DNA from: Imperialibacter roseus
GTDB lineage: Bacteria > Bacteroidota > Bacteroidia > Cytophagales > Cyclobacteriaceae
Length of the DNA stretch: 64,000 nt
Direction: 5' to 3'
Assembly: GCF_032999765.1 (NCBI RefSeq)
Contig: NZ_CP136051.1
Location: 4,378,417-4,442,416 of the forward strand
In this document: positions 24,967 through 33,955 of the stretch, piece by piece
Layout: the number at the start of each line of letters is the position of its first letter
Position numbering within the stretch: the first letter of the stretch is position 1
The notes under the pieces: model-generated
Database searches by the model: none
What the model was told of the DNA's origin: nothing
The model's input: the letters and a program-made list of their open reading frames with translations, nothing else
Program-made: the position numbers and the translations under genes

Positions 24967-25473
24967 ATGATCGTTAAAATGGCCGAGGGCAACCTCAAAA
25001 CGAAATATGGGGAGTACCATGAGGTGCTCTACTACGACGGACAGAAAGAGTCGATTGCCCTGGTGATGGGCGATGTGAAAGATGGGGAAGAAGTGCTTTG
25101 CAGGGTGCATTCATCCTGCCTTTTTGGGCACGCCTTCAACAGCATTGAGTGCGACTGCCGGGAACAAATGGAAACATCGCAGCAGCTCATACAACAAGAA
25201 GGCAAGGGCATTGTGATTTGGCTGGAGCAGGAAGGAAAGGGCAATGGCCACTTTGCCTTGCTCAAAAGTGTAGAGCGCAAGCGCCAGGGTGTGAAGCAAG
25301 CCGATGCCTACGAAGCCGTCGGCTTCAAAAGAGATGCCCGGGACTTTCGGGCTGCAGCCGAGATACTGAAAGACCTTGGAGTGAGGTCTGTTCGCATGAT
25401 TACCGGGAATGCAAACAAGACCGATACGCTCACCAGCTATGGTGTGAAAGTGGTGGGCACTGTGCCCACCTGA
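24967..25473 (+). CDS. Divergent, short GTP cyclohydrolase II-like protein
   Basis: 168 residues from ATG 24967, preceded by AAGGAAA. Zinc cysteines are conserved (Cys51, Cys62, Cys64 in S-C-L-F-G-H-A-F-N-S-I-E-C-D-C), as are the D-x-R pair of the RibA active site (R-D-A-R-D-F, where E. coli has D-E-R-D-F) and the core D-A-Y-E-A. The usual R-Q-E-G-R-x-I-G is replaced by E-Q-E-G-K-G-N-G, the T-N-N-P motif by T-G-N-A, and the protein ends shortly after, missing the normal C-terminus. It may open a purine ring of a GTP analogue or have another role in nucleotide or secondary metabolism. Not a confident ribA. No DHBP-synthase fusion. Confidence 0.75.
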   Translation: MIVKMAEGNLKTKYGEYHEVLYYDGQKESIALVMGDVKDGEEVLCRVHSSCLFGHAFNSIECDCREQMETSQQLIQQEGKGIVIWLEQEGKGNGHFALLKSVERKRQGVKQADAYEAVGFKRDARDFRAAAEILKDLGVRSVRMITGNANKTDTLTSYGVKVVGTVPT

Positions 25474-25484
25474 CTATTATTTTT

Positions 25485-26105
25485 TCAGTTCAAAAGGAAA
25501 GAAAACCCGAATTGGGGGTTGTTGAAAAAGACAGAAAAAGAAGTGTCGCTCCCCCCCTCCCTGTCATTCAACTGAAAAGCTGCACCACCAATGGATCCAT
25601 TCAGTAAAACTCTGTCCATCACTTTCCAGCTTATACCAGGGGTGACCGTTAAGTCATAGGAAGTAGTATATTCGGTTGTTTTCGATTGAAAGGTTTCACT
25701 CAGAGTGTATTCACTTACAGACTTATTCAAACCTACCCGGGCCCTACCGTTCCAGTTAAAGTAAATCTTATTGGTAATGGTGTAAAACCGTTGATAAAAC
25801 ACTCCCAGGCTGTAATGCTGATTCGTGCCCATGCTTTCAAAATTATCGCCTTTATTTTTACTGGAGCCAGCTCCAAAGCCAAGCTCTACTCCCATCAAAC
25901 CATTGCTTTTTATTGGCCTGGCGATTGATGGGCTGAAAAAAAATGAAGAAGTTGAGTTCGTTTGACTATCATTAATATTTTTAGTCTTATTTTGACTAGT
26001 ACCATAATTCACCAGCCCTCCGAGCACATATTTTGTGCTGTCAAATTGCGCAAAAGACGCAGAGCAAATTAAGACAAACATTATAGCTAGTTGAGTCTTT
26101 TTCAT
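25485..26105 (-). CDS. Outer-membrane beta-barrel protein, paralogue 1
   Basis: 206 residues: signal peptide (M-K-K-T-Q-L-A-I-M-F-V-L-I-C-S-A-S-F-A-Q), then alternating strands rich in aromatic and glycine residues. It ends in N-N-P-Q-F-G-F-S-F-L-L-N, the terminal-strand style of outer-membrane barrels. The sequence is colinear with its neighbour at 26152-26733: F-D-S-T-K-Y-V-L-G vs F-E-D-T-K-F-V-I-G; V-F-Y-Q-R-F-Y vs I-F-Y-Q-K-F-Y; G-I-S-W-K-V-M-D vs G-F-S-W-K-V-M-D; F-N-N-P-Q-F-G. A tandem duplication, same strand, 46 nt apart. Function unknown. It converges on the ribA-like gene. Confidence 0.75.
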   Translation of the reverse strand: MKKTQLAIMFVLICSASFAQFDSTKYVLGGLVNYGTSQNKTKNINDSQTNSTSSFFFSPSIARPIKSNGLMGVELGFGAGSSKNKGDNFESMGTNQHYSLGVFYQRFYTITNKIYFNWNGRARVGLNKSVSEYTLSETFQSKTTEYTTSYDLTVTPGISWKVMDRVLLNGSIGGAAFQLNDREGGSDTSFSVFFNNPQFGFSFLLN

Positions 26106-26151
26106 AGTTGTTGAATTTTTTAGGGTTCCCTATTTCTGAAGTTTATGGTCT

Positions 26152-26733
26152 TTATTTAATTAGAAAGGTGACTCCGAACTGAGGGTTATTGAACCGAATA
26201 TTAAACTGGCTGTTTTTGATATCAACCGAACCGTTCTGAGCGCCGGAAGACCAGCTTTGATAGCTGTAGCCTGCTTCACCGAGCGATGCGTTCAAGATAA
26301 TGCTATCCATTACTTTCCAGCTAAACCCTGGCACAAGGCTAAAATTATATCCTCGATTGTCGTACGTAGAGGAATTGTTTCCCTGGTTGTTAAAGCTTAC
26401 TCCTGCAAGGACCCTCCAGTTAAAAAACACCCGATCTGCTACTCCATAAAACTTTTGGTAGAATATGCCAGTGCGCAGATTGTTCCAGGTTTCTTTGGAG
26501 TTAGAGTCGTCGTTTTTCAAAATCGTCGTGTAGTATCCACCTGACAGTCCAATCAAGGCATCTGATTTAATGGTCTTTGCGAAAGAAGGAACAACTCCTA
26601 TGGAGGATACACCAGAGAGCGCATCATTGTTAAAACCGACCGCAGCCCCGATCACAAATTTGGTGTCTTCAAACTGGGCGTAAGCCGACCCGGCGAAGAG
26701 CAAAAGGAGAAAAGCTAGTTGAAATTTTTTCAT
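26152..26733 (-). CDS. Outer-membrane beta-barrel protein, paralogue 2
   Basis: 193 residues from ATG at 26733 (the longer frame lacks a good signal). Signal peptide M-K-K-F-Q-L-A-F-L-L-L-L-F-A-G-S-A-Y-A-Q, then the same barrel pattern as the downstream copy, ending F-N-N-P-Q-F-G-V-T-F-L-I-K. Upstream member of the pair and likely the first gene of the transcript. The strands conserved between the copies (S-W-K-V-M-D, near the middle of the C-terminal half) mark the barrel core, while the loops differ. Confidence 0.75.
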   Translation of the reverse strand: MKKFQLAFLLLLFAGSAYAQFEDTKFVIGAAVGFNNDALSGVSSIGVVPSFAKTIKSDALIGLSGGYYTTILKNDDSNSKETWNNLRTGIFYQKFYGVADRVFFNWRVLAGVSFNNQGNNSSTYDNRGYNFSLVPGFSWKVMDSIILNASLGEAGYSYQSWSSGAQNGSVDIKNSQFNIRFNNPQFGVTFLIK

Positions 26734-26872
26734 AGGTATGTGTTTTAATCGATAGGATAACAATAATTATACCGAATTATTATTGAATTGCATGCTTTTA
26801 TAAGTTCAAATGTTCCTAAAAAGGCTTTCACTGCCAAAAATATTGCGTAAAACTTATTCCAAAGAGCAAGAA

Positions 26873-26916
26873 TTAAAGAGGGTGCCTTTGCTGGTTGTAG
26901 AAAGCAACCTCTTTCA
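26873..26916. repeat. Solitary hairpin resembling the REP stem
   Basis: TTAAAGAGG-GTGC ... GCAACCTCTTTCA forms an 11-bp stem with one mismatch. The outer AAAGAGG/CCTCTTT equals that of the REP array at 5.75-7.45 kb. It stands alone, 77 nt upstream of the sigma-factor start. May be a decayed dispersed REP or a chance hairpin. Confidence 0.4.
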
Positions 26917-26992
26917 CTTATTGTAAATAATTACCTTCATCCTGTAAGAAATCCACAGAGCCTGGTACTAGCTAAGTAACCACCCGGTAAAA

Positions 26993-27517
26993 ATGAAGGA
27001 AAGCGAACAGCAACACATTTTCAATACCTGGCTTAGTCAATACAAAGCCCTCCTCTTTAAAGTGGTGCGGGCCTATGCGTTCACGGAGTTTGACCGGGAC
27101 GATTTGTTTCAGGAAATAACGATCCAGGTGTGGCACTCCATTCCAAAATTCAGGCATGAGGCGGCCGTGAGTACCTGGCTGTATCGGGTGTCACTGAACA
27201 CCGCCATGCGCTGGTCGATGAAAGAAAAGAAGCACAGCGATGGCCGGGAGTCGATAGAAGGGCTGCCTTCAGCACATCCTTTGCTGCTCCAGGAACAAGC
27301 GCCGCACAACGACGAAAAGCTGGCCTGGCTCTACGCCGAAATCGCTTTGCTGAGCGAAGTAGAGCGGTCGCTTACCCTGCTGCTACTCGACGGCTTTAGC
27401 TACAAAGAAATGGCCGACTTGGTGGGTTTAACCGAAACCAATATTGGTGTTAAGATTCACCGGATCAAGAAGCATTTGACCACTCAATCTAAAAAATATG
27501 AGCACTATGGAGTTTGA
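26993..27517 (+). CDS. ECF-type RNA polymerase sigma factor
   Basis: 174 residues with region 2 (D-R-D-D-L-F-Q-E-I-T-I-Q-V-W, then S-T-W-L-Y-R-V-S-L-N-T-A) and region 4 (L-L-L-L-D-G-F-S-Y-K-E-M-A-D-L-V-G-L-T-E-T-N-I-G-V-K-I-H-R). It directs polymerase to alternative promoters, and its partner is expected to be the overlapping membrane protein. The start lies 77 nt from the solitary hairpin. The 3' end overlaps the next gene by 20 nt in another frame, which couples translation of the two. Confidence 0.92.
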   Translation: MKESEQQHIFNTWLSQYKALLFKVVRAYAFTEFDRDDLFQEITIQVWHSIPKFRHEAAVSTWLYRVSLNTAMRWSMKEKKHSDGRESIEGLPSAHPLLLQEQAPHNDEKLAWLYAEIALLSEVERSLTLLLLDGFSYKEMADLVGLTETNIGVKIHRIKKHLTTQSKKYEHYGV

Positions 27518-28091
27518 GGATTTAAAAAAAATTTGGGACACTCAAAATAACGAACCTATGTACGCTATTAACGAAACAGCGCTGCACCAGCGCATCCATC
27601 AGCACAAAAACAATACCGGGTGGCTGGCTCATGTCAATGAGATGGGCATGATGTTCATTGCCACGGTAACAGGAGGTTTTTTACTGATTGATGCAATACG
27701 TGATCAGGAAAGTGCCTATTCGTACGTGGGTGGGCTGGCTTTCCTTGTTATTGGTGTTTTTGTATTCTTCAGTCGTCGTCAGAGAAAGAGGAATGAGAAC
27801 AGGTTTGACCAATCGATGCTTGCCGAACTTGATCAGGCTATCAAAAACGCAGGTTACCTTGTTACCTTTGCCCGAACGTTCGTGTGGTGGTTCCTGCTGC
27901 CTGCAGCCATCTTTTCATTTCCTAACCTGGCATTGAACAACGCTTCGTGGGAGAAATACCTGCTTGTACTGGGTGCTTTCCTGCTGTCTTATTTAGTGGT
28001 TACATGGGAATTGCGCAAAGTACATTTGCCCCGAAAGAAAAAGCTGGAGAGCCTGCGTGATAAATTGACCGGGGATCGGGAATTTTCCTGA
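27498..28091 (+). CDS. Membrane protein coupled to the ECF sigma factor, probable anti-sigma
   Basis: 197 residues. Cytoplasmic N-terminus (M-E-F-E-D-L-K-K-I-W-D-T-Q), then membrane spans around residues 50-68 and 76-92, and a second pair around 124-143 and 155-172, with a basic C-terminal tail. Starts possible at 27498 or 27507, both inside the sigma gene. Bacteroidota often have such multi-span partners next to ECF factors. Their anti-sigma role is an inference from the overlap; no ZAS motif is present. Confidence 0.65.
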   Translation: MSTMEFEDLKKIWDTQNNEPMYAINETALHQRIHQHKNNTGWLAHVNEMGMMFIATVTGGFLLIDAIRDQESAYSYVGGLAFLVIGVFVFFSRRQRKRNENRFDQSMLAELDQAIKNAGYLVTFARTFVWWFLLPAAIFSFPNLALNNASWEKYLLVLGAFLLSYLVVTWELRKVHLPRKKKLESLRDKLTGDREFS

Positions 28092-28214
28092 ACGACTGAC
28101 GGTGGTATTGGCAATGCACAGGGCAAATGCATTCTGATTAAAATGACAGAAAAGTGCTGCATCTTTTACTTGCCAACGCCGTTAACTCATGCAATAATTG
28201 ACGCTTAATTCTAA

Positions 28215-28685
28215 ATGGCCAAAACACACCACTACCAATCCACTGTGCGCTGGACAGGCAACAAAGGCACCGGCACCTCAGGCTACCGTGACTATGAGCG
28301 GAGCCACACGGTCAGCATCGATGGAAAGCCCGACATCCTCACCTCCGCCGACCCCTCTTTCCGTGGCGACAAAAGCAGGCACAATCCAGAAGAGCTGTTT
28401 CTGTCTTCTTTGTCTTCCTGCCACATGCTGTGGTTCTTGCACCTATGTTCCGATGCCGGCATTGTGGTTACCGACTATGCAGACAATGCCGAGGGTACCA
28501 TGGTGGAAAACCCTGACGGCAGCGGACAGTTCAGTGAGGTGGTGCTGAGGCCTGCTGTTACAATTACCGATGCCGCAAGAGTTGATGAAACCCAAAGGCT
28601 GCATCACAAAGCCAACGAGATGTGTTTTATTGCAAGGTCGGTCAATTTTAAGGTAAGGCATGAGCCAAGTGTAAGGATGCTCTAA
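28215..28685 (+). CDS. OsmC/Ohr-family peroxidase-like protein
   Basis: 156 residues with the OsmC/Ohr pair of active-site cysteines: S-S-L-S-S-C-H-M-L-W-F-L (Cys69) and E-M-C-F-I-A-R-S-V-N-F (Cys137). The N-terminal beta part has R-W-T-G and S-A-D-P-S-F-R-G-D-K-S-R-H-N-P-E-E-L. Such proteins reduce organic hydroperoxides with thiols, protecting against oxidative stress. Monocistronic with about 120 nt of upstream spacer. Assignment to the YhfA/OsmC rather than the Ohr branch is not certain. Confidence 0.88.
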   Translation: MAKTHHYQSTVRWTGNKGTGTSGYRDYERSHTVSIDGKPDILTSADPSFRGDKSRHNPEELFLSSLSSCHMLWFLHLCSDAGIVVTDYADNAEGTMVENPDGSGQFSEVVLRPAVTITDAARVDETQRLHHKANEMCFIARSVNFKVRHEPSVRML

Positions 28686-28897
28686 CGACACTGACTTCAC
28701 CCGAAGTCGAGTAAGAGAAAGAAATCACCGATATCTTTTGCCATTTCGTCGAATTTCCGTTTGCCATCATGAAATTGTTTTGATATTCGCACCGAATCTG
28801 TTGACCTGATCAGAATCCTATATCATTTTCTAAAAGCTGCAAAGCTGATAGAAAACATTATTATGGTTAATAGAAACTCTTCTCACTTATTAAATGT

Positions 28898-31800
28898 ATG
28901 GGCAAAAGGTATCTTTTTGGTGCTGTCCTGTTTCTCTCAAGCTTTCTTGTTTTTCATTCCGTCAGTTTTGCTGCGACTTTCTATTCCAGAGCATCCGGGA
29001 ACTGGACTTCAACTGCTACCTGGTCGACAGTCGGCTGTAGTGGAGCCGCAGCCTCCACCACGCCTGGCTCCAGCGATGACGTGGTCATTTGTGCCGGGCA
29101 CACAATAACCACCAACTTCAATGCAAACACCACCATCCTGAACCTAACAATTAATGCCGGTGGGGTGCTAAGCATGGGTACCAACAAGCACCTGTTGTGC
29201 AAAAACCTTTTATTAAACGGTACGGTCAACGGTGGCTCCAATGGGCAGGTAAGATTTGCTGGTACCGCTGGCAGTACTTTGAGTGGAACTGGCACAGTTG
29301 CCGTTACCAGTGCCAGCTCTGGCCTTAGACTAAGAAACAATGCCACGGTGCTGCCGGGAACAGATATTACTTTCAGCAATAGTTCCAGGTTAGATCTTGC
29401 CAAAAGGACACTGACCAACAATGGTACCATCCGCATGACAGGGACGTCGACGCTGTTGGGAAATGCGACGACGAACGGTGTTTTTAACAATGCAACTTCC
29501 ACCTCATTTCTCTATTACAACACACCTGCCAACTTTCCAACGACTGTAAGGCTTACAGCGACAGGAACTGGTAACACAGTAGTTTTTGGTGCAACTTCCG
29601 GCGGGCCTTATACAATGGATGGCCAGGGCAGCTACCACAACCTGATCATTCAGGGTGCGGCGACTAAGCGACTCAGCCCCACCAATATCAATATTGCAGG
29701 TTTGCTTACTATAGCCAGTGGGTCGACGCTGGATGCCAATGGAAGCAAGATCATCAGCCTCCAGGGAGACTGGGACAACGATAATGGCGGCACATTTACA
29801 AAAAGCTCCTCTACGGTCATTTTCAACTCATCCACTGCGAATCAAACGATTTATACACCCGGAGCAGGGGAGAACTTTTATGCATTAACGATTAATAATA
29901 CATTTTCGGGGGGCACCGTAACTGCCAATGGCAACATTACGCTCACTGCGGCAGCAACTTTACAAATCACATCAGGAGTTTTCATTACCGGCACCAATAC
30001 ACTCGGACAAACCGGCGCTGCGAACTTCACCATGTCTGGTGGTGAGTTGCGAATGGCTAAACTAAGCACAACGCTGCCCGAACTCACCGGCACCTACAAT
30101 ATCACGGGAGGAACAATCACCTTCAATGGTGCAGGTAGTCAGACCATAAGAAGCCTTGCGGCAGCACCCGCACAGTATTATCACGTCAACCTAAGTGGAA
30201 CCGGTACCAAGACGTTGGCAGGTAATATTTGGGTCAATGGAAACTGGGTGAACAGCGGAGTGACGCTGTCGGGCAACTTTTCGGTGACCTTTGGTGGTGT
30301 TGCCGACCAGACTATCACCAAAGCTGGTGGGGAAAGCTTCTACGCACTAACTGTCAACAAGCCGAACACCCTGGTTCTGGAGTCTGGCACAGACCTGACA
30401 ATCACCAACGGGCTGACTATGACCACAGGCGACATCAACCTGAATACGAGAACACTGACTCTCGGTTCCGGTGCAGGTGCGTCACTCACCAGAACCGCTG
30501 GCAAAGTTTACGGAGGAGCATGGAAACGCTTTTTCCCAGCCTCTTCTATAACAAGCTCATCGGGATCCTTCTACGGCCTGTTTCCTATTGGCACAGCGCT
30601 CGAATACCGCCCTGTTGAAATAAACACCACTGTGTCGCCAACCACGGCTGGCTATGTAACAGCCACACATACCGACGGAACCACAACCACCGATGTGAGT
30701 TATATCGACAATGAGGGTGCCACCATTCAGCGGATAACCGCTATGAGAACCACTCTTGTCACGCAAACCCTGGCCGGTGGTGCCTACAACCTGAATGTCA
30801 CCTTTACCTCTTTGTCGAGCGCAGGAGCCACCTCTGATCTGAAGCTTGAAACGCTGACGGGGTCTCCTCAGGGCGTAGGGGTAAGTGCCGCAACAACAGG
30901 AAGCACCTCTTCACCAACCGGCAAAAGAACCTTGCTGAATGTGACCCAATTGAACAATGACTTCGTATTGGGCACTACCAACAAGGCCACTACGCCGATG
31001 AAAAGCACCTACTATTCAAGAAAAACGGGCAACTGGAATGACGCCTCCGCAGGAAATGGCACCTGGGCTTTATCAGATGGAGGCTCAAGCTGCGATTGCG
31101 TCCCGCCTTCATCGTCCGACGCAGTGATCAACAACGGCCACACTGTGACCATCGCCGCCGCTTCAACCGCTGACTACATCATCGTAAGGTCAGGAGGGAA
31201 TCTGGTAGGCACAAATACGCTCATTGTTAACTTTGATGTTACTGTTGAAGGAACCGGCAAGGTGGCACCAACAGCTGGCAGCTGGTCTATTGGGAGAAAC
31301 CTTAACCTCACAGGCACTACCCTTTCAAGCAGCGGCGCCGCCACTACCATCAACGGAGACTTCGTGCTCAATCCAGCGAATTCTTTAACTCTTTCGGCTC
31401 CACTCACGGTGTCGGGCAACGCTACTTTGAATGGCACACTGGATGTTGGCGCTTCCACACTCACGCTCAATGGCGCTTCCAAAACCATTTCCGGCAATGC
31501 AACGATCAATGGCAGTGGCACGGTAACTATCACCGGTAACAAAAGCACAACGGCACTTGCCAATATTACTATTGTGCCGGGGCTGACCATTTCGGCAGGC
31601 ACTACCTTTGTCAACAACGGAACCATCACCCTGCTTGGAACGGCAACCGGACTCAATGCCACCACCTCCATCTGGACAAATGCTGCTTCGTCTACGTTGA
31701 ATATCCAGGGGGCAGGTTTTCTGGCAACAGGCGTATTGAATGCCAATGCCAACAACCTGGTTACGTACAGCGGAAGTGGAAGCCAGGCAATTAAGGCGCC

Positions 31801-33622
31801 AGCAAGCGGGTATTACAACCTCACAGTTTCAAACGCAGGTACAAAAACCTTGTCGGGAGCCACGGTGGTTTCCAACCAGCTAACTATTCAAGGGGCGGCC
31901 ATCTTCGACGCTGCAACCAACGGCCTGACAGGCACGGCAAACTTGTCAATGACGGGCACCTCACAACTCCAGCTCGGCAATACCGCTACTGGTACCTATC
32001 CAGCCCTTTCCGGCACCTACTCGCTGGCCGGCGGCACTGTTGTGCTGAAACAATCTCCAGGTGCCTCCACAGCCTACACTATCCGTGGGGTCGATTACTA
32101 TAACCTGACCCTCAATGGCGGCGGAGCAGCCAACTATACCTTTGGCACTTCCGCCAGCATTGCAAACGACATGAACGTCTCCTTCGGCGGAACCTCTACC
32201 TTCGCTAATCCAAACGGGGGGCTGTCTGTAGGTAATTCGTTCACTTTCAATGCCGCAAGCTCAGTGGCCACTACGCTTTCGTCAGAACTTTTGGTCGGCA
32301 GCTTTACTTTGTCGGGCGGCACCATTGCCGATGGTGGCAACGTAATTGAAATCACAGAAGCGGGTGGCTGGATAAGAAATGGTGGAACTTATACAAGCTC
32401 CGGCGCAGGAAGGGCCTATTTTACAGGCGATGTCGAACAATCAATCGGAGGCTCAATGCCCACTTCTTTCAGAAGGATTGAAATGGAGAATACCAGTTTA
32501 ACCGGTGTGCGCCTTAATCAACCCACCACTGTAACGACGCAGCTTCTCCTTACAGCGGGAAAAATCATCAGCACCGCAAGCAACTACCTGCTCCTGAGCG
32601 CCTCCGCATCGTCCGATCCCGGGTCGGAGGACAGCTTTGTTGAGGGGCCTATGAGAAAAACAGGGTCAGCTGATTTTGTGTTTCCGGTTGGCAAAGGCAG
32701 CGTATGGGCAAGAATTGGAATCAGTGGCTTGTCTGCCTCTTTAACATTTCAGGCAGAGTACTTTAACAGCGGATACGGTGCCTACGATGTTTCTCAGGCT
32801 ATTCCTCAAAACATGCACCACGTCAGCTCTCTTGAGTACTGGCAGCTGGACCGTGTAAGCGCCTCTGGAAGTGCGAGTGTCACGTTATATTGGGAAAATT
32901 CTGACGTAAGTGAGATCAAAAACTGCGGAGATTTGGTGGTAGCCAAGGGCAACGCCTCCTCCGAATGGGAAAACGCTGCGTCTATTGGCACCACAGGCTC
33001 CTGCGGTCCGGCTGGTGCAGGTTCGGTGACCTCCCAGTCCCTTTCCACTTTCAGTCCGTTCACTTTCGGTGCTATTCAACAAGGCCTTAATCCGCTACCA
33101 ATCAAACTACTGCGTTTTACTGCCACTCCGGCAAAAAGCAAGATAGACCTCCTGTGGGTCACTGCCCAGGAAAAAAACAATGACCGATTTACCCTTGAGC
33201 GATCAGGCGACGGCATTTCTTATGAGATACTGGAAGAACAAGCCGGAGCAGGTACCTCAGACAGGGTGCTTACCTACGAGGCAGAAGACACCAGTCCGCT
33301 GAAGGGCATCAACTATTACCGACTGAAGCAAACTGACTACGACGGAAAGTTCGAATACTTCGGGCCAGTGGCTGCCTCGATCAATGCGGTGAAAACAATT
33401 GAAGTTTTCCCCAATCCTACTTCAGAAGTGATCAGGTGGCAGTGTCCGGAAAAAGTTATTTCCATTAAGGTATTTGACAATTCGGGCAAACTAATGTTCC
33501 CAATTGCTCTGAAAGACGGAGATACCCCTGAACTGAATCTTTCTAACCTGCCCGACGGCATGTATCAGATCCAGTTCTTCTCTCTCGCAAAAATTTACAA
33601 TGCAAAGGTGACCAAGAACTAG
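28898..33622 (+). CDS. Giant T9SS-exported beta-helix-like surface protein
   Basis: 1574 residues. N-terminal signal (K-R-Y-L-F-G-A-V-L-F-L-S-S-F-L-V-F-H-S-V-S-F-A), then long stretches of Thr/Gly/Asn/Ser-rich strands with N-G-T, G-T-G and T-I-T-N motifs, typical of parallel beta-helix adhesins. A module Y-S-R-x-x-G-N-W ... T-W-S appears at residues ~30 and again near ~700, with C-D-C-V-P-P-S-S-S-D-A-V-I-N-N-G-H-T in the second. Near the end is a domain L-L-R-F-T-A-T-P ... Y-Y-R-L-K-Q-T-D-Y-D-G. The last ~75 residues (I-E-V-F-P-N-P-T ... G-M-Y-Q-I-Q-F-F) are a type A T9SS sorting domain. Likely cell-surface or secreted; ligand unknown. Confidence 0.85.
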   Translation: MGKRYLFGAVLFLSSFLVFHSVSFAATFYSRASGNWTSTATWSTVGCSGAAASTTPGSSDDVVICAGHTITTNFNANTTILNLTINAGGVLSMGTNKHLLCKNLLLNGTVNGGSNGQVRFAGTAGSTLSGTGTVAVTSASSGLRLRNNATVLPGTDITFSNSSRLDLAKRTLTNNGTIRMTGTSTLLGNATTNGVFNNATSTSFLYYNTPANFPTTVRLTATGTGNTVVFGATSGGPYTMDGQGSYHNLIIQGAATKRLSPTNINIAGLLTIASGSTLDANGSKIISLQGDWDNDNGGTFTKSSSTVIFNSSTANQTIYTPGAGENFYALTINNTFSGGTVTANGNITLTAAATLQITSGVFITGTNTLGQTGAANFTMSGGELRMAKLSTTLPELTGTYNITGGTITFNGAGSQTIRSLAAAPAQYYHVNLSGTGTKTLAGNIWVNGNWVNSGVTLSGNFSVTFGGVADQTITKAGGESFYALTVNKPNTLVLESGTDLTITNGLTMTTGDINLNTRTLTLGSGAGASLTRTAGKVYGGAWKRFFPASSITSSSGSFYGLFPIGTALEYRPVEINTTVSPTTAGYVTATHTDGTTTTDVSYIDNEGATIQRITAMRTTLVTQTLAGGAYNLNVTFTSLSSAGATSDLKLETLTGSPQGVGVSAATTGSTSSPTGKRTLLNVTQLNNDFVLGTTNKATTPMKSTYYSRKTGNWNDASAGNGTWALSDGGSSCDCVPPSSSDAVINNGHTVTIAAASTADYIIVRSGGNLVGTNTLIVNFDVTVEGTGKVAPTAGSWSIGRNLNLTGTTLSSSGAATTINGDFVLNPANSLTLSAPLTVSGNATLNGTLDVGASTLTLNGASKTISGNATINGSGTVTITGNKSTTALANITIVPGLTISAGTTFVNNGTITLLGTATGLNATTSIWTNAASSTLNIQGAGFLATGVLNANANNLVTYSGSGSQAIKAPASGYYNLTVSNAGTKTLSGATVVSNQLTIQGAAIFDAATNGLTGTANLSMTGTSQLQLGNTATGTYPALSGTYSLAGGTVVLKQSPGASTAYTIRGVDYYNLTLNGGGAANYTFGTSASIANDMNVSFGGTSTFANPNGGLSVGNSFTFNAASSVATTLSSELLVGSFTLSGGTIADGGNVIEITEAGGWIRNGGTYTSSGAGRAYFTGDVEQSIGGSMPTSFRRIEMENTSLTGVRLNQPTTVTTQLLLTAGKIISTASNYLLLSASASSDPGSEDSFVEGPMRKTGSADFVFPVGKGSVWARIGISGLSASLTFQAEYFNSGYGAYDVSQAIPQNMHHVSSLEYWQLDRVSASGSASVTLYWENSDVSEIKNCGDLVVAKGNASSEWENAASIGTTGSCGPAGAGSVTSQSLSTFSPFTFGAIQQGLNPLPIKLLRFTATPAKSKIDLLWVTAQEKNNDRFTLERSGDGISYEILEEQAGAGTSDRVLTYEAEDTSPLKGINYYRLKQTDYDGKFEYFGPVAASINAVKTIEVFPNPTSEVIRWQCPEKVISIKVFDNSGKLMFPIALKDGDTPELNLSNLPDGMYQIQFFSLAKIYNAKVTKN

Positions 33623-33627
33623 GGGAG

Positions 33628-33954
33628 CTATTCCATCACCTCCTGTAGTTTCACGTATGCTCCTCCCAGCTTCTCGTTAATGGGAAGCTGGCAGGCAAGG
33701 CGGCTGTTGGGCAGGGCATTGGGCAGGGTATCCAGCATGTCCAGTTCGGCGTCTCTTTGCTCGTCCAGCTTATCGAGGCCTTCCTCTACCGACACATGGC
33801 AGCTGGCACACAACGCCATTCCCCCACACGTGCCGAGCACCGGAAACTCCGACGCTTTCAGCACTTCCATCAGGTTGAGGCCCATGTCGCCTGGCACTTC
33901 AATTTCCTGCACCTCACCTGCCCTGTCCTCTACTTTAAATTTAATCAATTCCAT
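33628..33954 (-). CDS. 2Fe-2S ferredoxin, adrenodoxin-like
   Basis: 108 residues with a plant/adrenodoxin-type 2Fe-2S pattern C-G-G-M-A-L-C-A-S-C-H-V (Cys at 43, 49 and 52 in C-x5-C-x2-C) and a fourth Cys in S-R-L-A-C-Q-L-P. It takes electrons from the FAD reductase encoded immediately upstream (1-nt gap) and passes them to a monooxygenase or similar. Downstream it converges with the big adhesin gene, stops 5 nt apart. Acceptor not evident here. Confidence 0.9.
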   Translation of the reverse strand: MELIKFKVEDRAGEVQEIEVPGDMGLNLMEVLKASEFPVLGTCGGMALCASCHVSVEEGLDKLDEQRDAELDMLDTLPNALPNSRLACQLPINEKLGGAYVKLQEVME

Positions 33955-33955
33955 T

